19,476 nt of DNA from Flavobacterium psychrophilum. GTDB taxonomy: Bacteria > Bacteroidota > Bacteroidia > Flavobacteriales > Flavobacteriaceae. The position numbers and the translations under genes were made by a program. The stretch covers positions 1 through 19,476 of the forward strand of contig DYPB01000013.1 of assembly GCA_020720185.1 (NCBI GenBank), read 5' to 3'. Shown here in pieces: positions 14,709-19,476 of the stretch (position 1 is the first letter of the stretch; each line of letters opens with the position of its first letter). The notes under the pieces are model-generated. The model worked only from the letters and a program-made list of their open reading frames with translations. It was not told where the DNA came from and made no database searches.

Positions 14709-16130
14709 ATGAACTACAAACAAGCATTAAACAATAAAATATTTCAAATAATACCACAAGCAGCTCAAGAATTAAACTTGGAATGTTATGTAATTGGTGG
14801 TTTTGTGCGTGATTTAATTTTGAAACGAGATTTCAAGAAAGATATTGATATTGTGGCTGTTGGTAGTGGCATTGAATTAGCTTTAAAAGTATCATCGTTG
14901 TTACCCAAAAAACCAACCGTACAAGTTTTTAAAACTTATGGAACTGCAATGTTACAATTTGAAGGTATTGATATTGAATTTGTTGGTGCTAGAAAAGAAT
15001 CTTATAATTTTGAAAGTCGTAATCCTTTGGTGGAAAATGGCAGTTTGCAAGATGACCAAAATAGAAGAGATTTTACTATAAATGCTTTGGCAATTTCTTT
15101 AAATTCAGATAATTATGGTGAACTATTTGACCCTTTTAATGGCATTGCTGATTTAGAAAATAAAATCATCACAACGCCGCTCGAACCAGATATTACATTT
15201 TCAGACGATCCGTTGCGAATGCTTCGTGGTATTCGATTTGCAACACAGTTAGCATTTAAAATTGAAGATAAATCATTTTATTCGATATCTAAAAATTGCG
15301 AAAGAATTAAAATTATTTCAGGCGAAAGAATAGTAGATGAATTGAATAAAATTCTAATGACTCAAAAGCCGTCGATTGGTTTTCTATTATTATACAAAAC
15401 AGGATTGTTAGATATTATTTTACCAGAATTAACGGCCTTAAACAATGTAGAAGATATTGACGGTCAAACGCATAAAAACAATTTTTATCATACGCTAGAA
15501 GTTGTTGATAATATTTGTTCAAATACAGATGATTTATGGCTCAGATGGGCTGCCTTGTTGCACGATATTGGCAAAGCTCCCACAAAAAAATTTAATAAAA
15601 AACAAGGTTGGACTTTTCATGGGCACGAGTTTTTAGGTGGAAAAATGGCAAGGAAAATCTTTGAACGATTGCACATGCCTCTGAATAACAAAATGAAGTT
15701 TGTCCAAAAAATGATTATGATGAGTTCTCGTCCAATTGTAATTTCAGAGGAATTTGTAACCGATTCAGCTGTAAGAAGATTAGTATTTGATGCTGGCGAA
15801 GATGTTGAAAATCTAATGTTGTTGTGCGAAGCAGATATTACCACGAAAAACCCTAAAAAATTCAATAAATACCATAAGAATTTTGAAATTGTAAGGCAAA
15901 AAATTGTTGAAGTTGAAGAAAAAGATTCTATTAGAAATTTTCAACCACCAATAACAGGCGAAGAGATTATGAGCATTTTTGGATTAAAACCGAGTCGTGA
16001 AATTGGCATCTTAAAAGAAGCAGTTAAAGAAGCCATTTTAGAAGGAGAAATAGCCAATGATTATAAGACTGCTTATCAATTTATATTAAAAAAAGGAGAA
16101 AAATTAAACTTAAAATTAATCGGGAAATGA
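14709..16130 (+). CDS. cca: CCA tRNA nucleotidyltransferase / poly(A) polymerase-family protein with HD domain
   Basis: A 473-residue class II nucleotidyltransferase of the type that adds or repairs the 3' CCA of tRNA. The catalytic head shows VIGGFVRDLIL (28-38) and the metal carboxylates Asp45/Asp47 in KKDIDIVAVGSG. It also shows VGARKESY, the RRDFTINALA motif (119-128) and DPFNGIADL. The neck motif DDPLRMLRGIRFATQLAF (166-183) and ERIVDELNKILM follow. The C-terminal half carries an HD phosphohydrolase domain: His261 in YHTLEVVDN, His285/Asp286 in ALLHDIGKAPT, and HGHEFLGG. HD domains in Cca proteins give 2'3'-cyclic phosphatase or phosphodiesterase activity. I cannot separate a full CCA-adding enzyme from an A- or CC-adding one by eye, but no second family member is visible in this window. 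It lies downstream of tsaC in a likely tRNA-processing unit. Confidence 0.92.
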   Translation: MNYKQALNNKIFQIIPQAAQELNLECYVIGGFVRDLILKRDFKKDIDIVAVGSGIELALKVSSLLPKKPTVQVFKTYGTAMLQFEGIDIEFVGARKESYNFESRNPLVENGSLQDDQNRRDFTINALAISLNSDNYGELFDPFNGIADLENKIITTPLEPDITFSDDPLRMLRGIRFATQLAFKIEDKSFYSISKNCERIKIISGERIVDELNKILMTQKPSIGFLLLYKTGLLDIILPELTALNNVEDIDGQTHKNNFYHTLEVVDNICSNTDDLWLRWAALLHDIGKAPTKKFNKKQGWTFHGHEFLGGKMARKIFERLHMPLNNKMKFVQKMIMMSSRPIVISEEFVTDSAVRRLVFDAGEDVENLMLLCEADITTKNPKKFNKYHKNFEIVRQKIVEVEEKDSIRNFQPPITGEEIMSIFGLKPSREIGILKEAVKEAILEGEIANDYKTAYQFILKKGEKLNLKLIGK

Positions 16131-16147
16131 AATGTTTACAATACAAA

Positions 16148-16184
16148 TCTTCCAATAAATAAAAATATTATAATCAGATGAAAC
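16148..16184 (+). repeat. 37-bp direct repeat, copy 1 (upstream of ctaA)
   Basis: Copy 1 matches copy 2 (16236-16272) at 32 of 37 positions with no gaps. Differences are at repeat positions 2, 3, 13, 24 and 27. It contains CAGATGAAAC, the same bases that form the real ctaA start in copy 2. Here the ATG (16178) opens only a four-codon frame, Met-Lys-Arg-Pro-stop. Confidence 0.85.
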
Positions 16185-16232
16185 GCCCATGACGGAAATT
16201 CATCCAACAACAAGGATATGATTATGGGCGTT
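16182..16232 (+). promoter_or_regulatory. Hairpin between the two direct repeats in the ctaA leader
   Basis: Arms AACGCCCAT (16182-16190) and ATGGGCGTT (16224-16232) are perfect reverse complements, and the stem extends by one G-T and one A-T pair. The 29-base interior contains ATCC (16202-16205) and GGAT (16214-16217), which could form a nested 4-bp stem. It is GC-rich compared with its surroundings and lies 33 bases before the ctaA ATG. No T-run directly follows, so a simple terminator is less likely than a leader structure, though AATAAAAAAAAAT lies just after. It fits no riboswitch class I recognise. Confidence 0.6.
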
Positions 16233-16235
16233 CCA

Positions 16236-16272
16236 TTCTCCAATAAAAAAAAATATTAAAAACAGATGAAAC
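16236..16272 (+). repeat. 37-bp direct repeat, copy 2 (contains the ctaA start codon)
   Basis: Second copy of the repeat at 16148-16184, starting 88 bases later and reaching 7 bases into ctaA. The 51 bases between copies hold the hairpin and have no counterpart after copy 2. Confidence 0.85.
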
Positions 16273-17312
16273 AACAATTTCAAAAATTTGTAAAATTAGC
16301 TTTATTTTTTGTATATTTAGTAATCATTGCAGGAGCATTAGTTAGAATGACAGGCTCTGGAATGGGTTGCCCTGACTGGCCAAAATGTTTTGGATACATC
16401 ATTCCTCCAACGGATATAAAACAACTTTTATGGAAACCTAATCATCAATATAATGATGGTCAAATAATTATAAAAGATGAGAAATTGCTTGTTGCAACTG
16501 GAAATTTTAAAACTGAAACCTTATTTGAAGAAGCCGATTGGCGAGCATATACCAAACACGATTATGCTATTTTTAACGCTACCGAAACTTGGATTGAATA
16601 CCTCAACAGATTGGTTGGTGCGTTGTCTGGCGTTTTGATTCTTATTATGGCAGTACTTTCTTTTGGGTATTGGAAAACCCACAAAAAAATCACAATTTTA
16701 TCTTGGATGACTGTATTTTTAATGGGAGTTCAGGGTTGGTTGGGTGCAAAAGTCGTTTACTCGGTTTTGAACCCTGTCAAAATTACGGTTCACATGGTTG
16801 TTGCCTTAATTATTGTGGCTCTTTTGATCTATCTTTTGCAAATTATAAAACCAAAAAATAAAAATATTATCATAAGTAAAAAGTTGAAAATCACACTTTT
16901 TATAACCTTAATTTTAACTTTAATCCAAATTATTTTAGGAACACAAGTTCGGCAGTTTGTAGATGAGCAAGTGAAATTTTTAGGTGATAATCAGATGGAA
17001 TTAGTATTACAAAATCCGAAGATAGGCTTTTATATACATCGTAGTTTTTCGATTTTAATTTTAAGTTTAAATGTATATTTATTTTTAAAAAACAGATCTC
17101 AAAATCTTGGACTAACTAAAATAAACTGGGTAATGATTTTGTTAGGTATTGAAATTATCTCTGGAATAATAATGTCGTATTTTGGTTTCCCTTTTGGAAG
17201 CCAAACAATACATTTGGTAATTGCATCCTTATTATTTGGATTGCAGTTTTCTATGTTTTTATCATCAAAAACTGCAATAGAAAAAATCTATAATAAACAA
17301 TTATTTATTTGA
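16266..17312 (+). CDS. ctaA: Heme A synthase (COX15/CtaA family)
   Basis: CtaA is an integral membrane monooxygenase that oxidises the C8 methyl of heme O to give heme A for aa3-type cytochrome oxidase. The 348-residue protein has about eight hydrophobic helices. The first helix ends with GALVRMTGSGMGCPDWPKCFG, containing the conserved cysteine pair Cys35/Cys41. Later heme-ligand histidines are seen at His176 (ITVHMVVAL), His258 (FYIHRSFSI) and His316 (QTIHLVIAS). The first expected histidine, in the helix beginning EYxHR in many homologues, is Asn114 here (WIEYLNRLVGALSG). A longer first periplasmic loop (about 45-108) separates helices 1 and 2, as in the COX15-like branch. The gene stands alone on the plus strand, preceded by a repeat-hairpin-repeat leader, and is convergent with the LytTR gene (38-base gap, no strong terminator seen). 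Confidence 0.94.
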   Translation: MKQQFQKFVKLALFFVYLVIIAGALVRMTGSGMGCPDWPKCFGYIIPPTDIKQLLWKPNHQYNDGQIIIKDEKLLVATGNFKTETLFEEADWRAYTKHDYAIFNATETWIEYLNRLVGALSGVLILIMAVLSFGYWKTHKKITILSWMTVFLMGVQGWLGAKVVYSVLNPVKITVHMVVALIIVALLIYLLQIIKPKNKNIIISKKLKITLFITLILTLIQIILGTQVRQFVDEQVKFLGDNQMELVLQNPKIGFYIHRSFSILILSLNVYLFLKNRSQNLGLTKINWVMILLGIEIISGIIMSYFGFPFGSQTIHLVIASLLFGLQFSMFLSSKTAIEKIYNKQLFI

Positions 17313-17350
17313 AATTCAGATATTTGAATATATTTATATCAACTTATTGT

Positions 17351-18124
17351 TTATCCAATCCATACCTTAAAATCTTGAACTTTTTCTCGAGCAACTATTA
17401 CCTCATCTTCAGAATAAGTTGGCAAAATTATCTTCAATCGTGAGTTAGAGTGCAGCTGAATTTCTTTTATTGATGCTAACGGAATAATAAATTTTCGGCT
17501 AATTCGATAATTTTTTTTTGGGTCTAATTCCTCCTCCAACAACTCTAATGTGCTATCAATTAAATAATTTCGATTATCAAAACTATGAATATAAGTGCCT
17601 TTATTTTCGCTAAAAAAACATTCTATTTCCTCAATAGAAATTACTTTTAAGGACTGCCCTATTTTGACCGTAAATCTATTTTTATAAACTTTGTCAAATG
17701 GGTTTTGGAGCATTTTTTTTATCTGTTCAAAATCAAAATTCATCACATTTTCTTGCTTCGGAAAATTGGTTTTAAATTTTGAAACTGCAGTTTCTAAATC
17801 ATCCTCATCAAATGGTTTCAAAAGATAATCAATCGAATTCAATTTGAAGGCTTTTAATGCATATTCATCAAAAGCAGTTGTGAAAATTATGGCACTTTTT
17901 ATGGGCGACTTTTTCTTATTAAAATACTCGAAAATTTCAAAAGATAAACCGTCAGAAAGTTGAATATCAAGAAAAATTAAATCGGGCTGATTATAAGCTT
18001 CAAACCATTCTATTGCCTCTGCAACCGAGTGTAGCATTGTATCAACTTTGATGTTGATTTTTTCGAGTTTTCGTTGCAACAATCGGGCTGCTGGTTTTTC
18101 GTCTTCGATGATTATTGTAGTCAT
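17351..18124 (-). CDS. LytTR-family response regulator
   Basis: A 257-residue response regulator. The receiver domain (1-120) has IIEDEKPAARLLQRKL with the acidic cluster Glu7/Asp8/Glu9, phospho-acceptor Asp53 in LIFLDIQLSDGLSFEIF, IIFTTAFDEYALKAF, and the conserved lysine in SIDYLLKPFDEDDL. The C-terminal LytTR DNA-binding domain (about 150-257) shows RFTVKIGQSLKVISIEEIECFFSENKGTYIH, a typical strand pattern, then FIIPLASIKEIQLHSNSRLKIIL. It lies downstream of, and on the same strand as, the 2TM gene and the LytS-type kinase, so this is almost surely their output regulator. A 131-base gap with its own -7 element suggests it can also be transcribed alone. Target genes are not visible. Confidence 0.94.
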   Translation of the reverse strand: MTTIIIEDEKPAARLLQRKLEKINIKVDTMLHSVAEAIEWFEAYNQPDLIFLDIQLSDGLSFEIFEYFNKKKSPIKSAIIFTTAFDEYALKAFKLNSIDYLLKPFDEDDLETAVSKFKTNFPKQENVMNFDFEQIKKMLQNPFDKVYKNRFTVKIGQSLKVISIEEIECFFSENKGTYIHSFDNRNYLIDSTLELLEEELDPKKNYRISRKFIIPLASIKEIQLHSNSRLKIILPTYSEDEVIVAREKVQDFKVWIG

Positions 18125-18164
18125 TTTTAGGTGTTGGTTGATGGCTATTGGTTTAATTTTGAAA

Positions 18165-18172
18165 CAAATTTA
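18165..18172 (-). promoter_or_regulatory. -7 element for the LytTR regulator gene
   Basis: On the minus strand this reads TAAATTTG (TAnnTTTG), ending 40 bases before the ATG at 18124. No clear -33 TTG lies at the expected distance, so support is moderate. Confidence 0.4.
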
Positions 18173-18255
18173 GCAAACCTTAATTGATAAGGCAGATTTA
18201 ACTAGCAAATGCAAGTTTATGGTTGATAAATTTATAAAAAATAGTTACTGGTTTT

Positions 18256-18564
18256 TCAAAGTTTAAATTTTTCTTTTTCCATCAATTCTTTTATTTTTCG
18301 TTCTTCCCAATTATTGCCAAGAATCCATAAGGGCATAAATATTGCCAGACCGTGTGCCAATAATCCAACACCCCACGAAATGGCCGTTGCAAAATTTTTC
18401 CATTGAAAATAACCTTCACCTGGATCCAAATGTTGAATATTGGCAATGAAAATCATTATATTGATGACAACATATACAGAAGCGTGAATATAAAAGCCTT
18501 TTATCTTTTTAACCCGTTTTAATGCTTCTTGATATTTATTATCATTTTCTAAACTATTTTCCAT
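18256..18564 (-). CDS. Free-standing 2TM domain protein
   Basis: A 102-residue membrane protein of the 2TM family, a pair of helices of unknown role common in Bacteroidota signalling operons. An amphipathic start YQEALKRVKKIKGFYIHASVYVV leads into helix 1 (about 25-44). A short polar loop with HLDPGEGYFQWKN follows, then helix 2 (about 57-82, FATAISWGVGLLAHGLAIFMPLW). The C-terminus NNWEERKIKELMEKEK is the family's typical charged tail. It is clearly related to the C-terminal domain of the next kinase gene (KRVxxxKGFY, WGxGLxxHGLxxF, WEExKIxExMxKE shared). Only 2 bases separate its ATG from that gene's stop, so expression is coupled. A role in signal sensing or kinase membrane tethering is inference from location. 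Confidence 0.88.
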   Translation of the reverse strand: MENSLENDNKYQEALKRVKKIKGFYIHASVYVVINIMIFIANIQHLDPGEGYFQWKNFATAISWGVGLLAHGLAIFMPLWILGNNWEERKIKELMEKEKFKL

Positions 18565-18566
18565 AA

Positions 18567-19476
18567 TTATAAATATTGATTGGTTTGTGTTTCTTTGTTC
18601 ATTATTTCATTTATCTTCTTTTCTTCCCACGATTTTGAATAACCAAAAACGCTTAAACCGTGAAAAGTTAAACCCATTCCCCAACCTAACATTGGAAAGA
18701 AAAACCACAAAAATCTTGAATCTGTTGTAAAATTAATAAAAGCTAAAATCGGAATTACCGTGCAATATGCCGTTAAATTGCCATAAAATCCTTTCAATTC
18801 TTCTACCCTTTTTTTGGCTCGATAATAAGCATTATTTTCTGTATAATTGTTTTGTGTTTCCATGATTGAAATTTGTTTTGTTAATATTGGAATTTTTACT
18901 ATATATGTTTTTTCTGTTTGTTCTATCAAAACTTTTCGTTTAGTAATGATGGCATAACGGTTTATAATATTTTGTAAACCAACACCTTGCCTGTCATTCA
19001 ATCCTTCTTTTTTTTGTAGATTGTTTTCAATACATAAATAATTTTTATCGATATAAATTTTAATTTGCAATGGTTTATTTTCAGAAATCAGATTGTGTTT
19101 TACTGTATTTTCTAATAATAATTGTAATGATAATGGTACAACTTTTGCCTCCGTCAATGTAATTGCTAGGCACGAAGCTATCTCTTCCTCATTAATTTCA
19201 TAAATCAAACTATTTTCGAACCTCATTTTAAGTAGGTTCATATAAGTTTTTGCAAAATTCAACTCTTCATTCAATAAGATGAGTTCTTTATCCTTTTGTT
19301 CTAAAACATATCGATAAATTTTTGATAATGAAGTTGTGAATTTTTGAGCATTTTCTGGATTTTCTTCAATTAATGAACTCAAAACATTTAAACTATTAAA
19401 AAGAAAGTGAGGATCTATTTGATTTTTTAGACTTACAAACTTTGCATTTGCAGTTCCTGCAATAATTTTTTGTTCT
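18567..19476 (-). CDS. LytS-type sensor histidine kinase fused to a C-terminal 2TM domain (5' end beyond window)
   Basis: The frame is open to the window edge (first full codon at 19475-19473), so this is the last 302 residues of a longer protein. Visible residues 17-29, KNQIDPHFLFNSL, are the His_kinase motif with phospho-acceptor His (visible residue 23). The HATPase region has PLSLQLLLENTVKHNL (Asn at 123) and RQGVGLQNIINRY (162-174). The kinase should end near VKIPILTK (about 200), but the frame continues without a stop into METQNNYTENNAYYRAKKRVEELKGFYGNLTAY, a second 2TM domain with two helices (about 233-250 and 254-278) and tail SWEEKKINEIMNKE. The Met codon at 18863-18861 could also start a free 98-residue 2TM protein. 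The N-terminal part, probably membrane helices, is missing. Downstream on the same strand are the 2TM paralogue and the LytTR regulator, the likely partner. Confidence 0.88.
   Translation of the reverse strand, partial: EQKIIAGTANAKFVSLKNQIDPHFLFNSLNVLSSLIEENPENAQKFTTSLSKIYRYVLEQKDKELILLNEELNFAKTYMNLLKMRFENSLIYEINEEEIASCLAITLTEAKVVPLSLQLLLENTVKHNLISENKPLQIKIYIDKNYLCIENNLQKKEGLNDRQGVGLQNIINRYAIITKRKVLIEQTEKTYIVKIPILTKQISIMETQNNYTENNAYYRAKKRVEELKGFYGNLTAYCTVIPILAFINFTTDSRFLWFFFPMLGWGMGLTFHGLSVFGYSKSWEEKKINEIMNKETQTNQYL

Noticed and set aside
17313..17350. Terminator between convergent ctaA and the LytTR gene
   Set aside because: Only a weak ATTCA/TGAAT pairing without a clear T-run; too little to call.
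18567..19382. Complete 271-residue kinase starting at TTG 19382
   Set aside because: The frame stays open to the window edge, and the phospho-acceptor motif NQIDPHFLFNSLN lies upstream of that codon, so the gene is truncated by the window.
1..19476. tRNA, rRNA, insertion sequences or prophage genes
   Set aside because: No cloverleaf-like, rRNA-like, transposase or phage structural sequence was recognised on either strand.

Overview
The window is AT-rich bacterial chromosome, most likely from the Bacteroidota, class Flavobacteriia. Supporting signs are the protein families (RprX/RprY-like two-component pair, LytTR regulator with 2TM proteins, CarboxypepD_reg-like exported protein, ArcGNG-type phosphohexomutase annotated as GlmM in this phylum), Bacteroidota-type promoters (TAnnTTTG at -7, TTG near -33) and the near absence of Shine-Dalgarno sequences. 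It encodes mostly housekeeping and envelope genes, with a few accessory inserts.

Layout. 28-709: a UPF0175/DUF3368 (PIN) toxin-antitoxin-like pair. 722-1504: lpxA, convergent and almost touching 1507-2667, an exported CarboxypepD_reg-like protein. 2719-4188: a class V PLP enzyme related to cysteine desulfurases. 4189-4584: the only gene-free stretch over 300 bases, almost entirely filled by a degenerate 21-bp-period array with quasi-palindromic ATATGSCATAT cores, plus the terminator of fic. 4585-6819: fic and a GlmM-type phosphohexomutase, one minus-strand unit. 6848-6905: divergent promoters. 6919-10859: family 2 glycosyltransferase, coaE, then a histidine kinase/response regulator pair, closed by a bidirectional terminator. 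10911-14011 (minus): fcl, gmd and a DegT-family sugar aminotransferase, a nucleotide-sugar cassette for surface polysaccharide. Another divergent promoter region leads to tsaC/sua5 and a tRNA nucleotidyltransferase (14112-16130). 16148-16272: two 37-bp direct repeats flanking a hairpin, immediately upstream of the heme A synthase gene ctaA (16266-17312). 17351-19476 (minus): a LytTR response regulator, a 2TM protein and the C-terminal part of a LytS-type histidine kinase fused to a second 2TM domain, cut by the window edge.

How the genes fit together. LpxA (lipid A), GlmM (UDP-GlcNAc precursor), Gmd/Fcl/DegT (activated deoxy- and perhaps amino-sugars) and the glycosyltransferase all feed envelope biogenesis. 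TsaC and Cca serve tRNA modification and 3'-end maturation. CoaE makes coenzyme A, and CtaA makes heme A for the terminal oxidase. Two separate two-component systems are present: a classical OmpR-type one and a LytS/LytTR one with unusual membrane modules.

The strongest unexplained signals are the 21-bp phased array at 4211-4588, the repeat-hairpin-repeat leader in front of ctaA, and the kinase-2TM fusion beside a free-standing 2TM paralogue. All assignments are read from the sequence without database searches.
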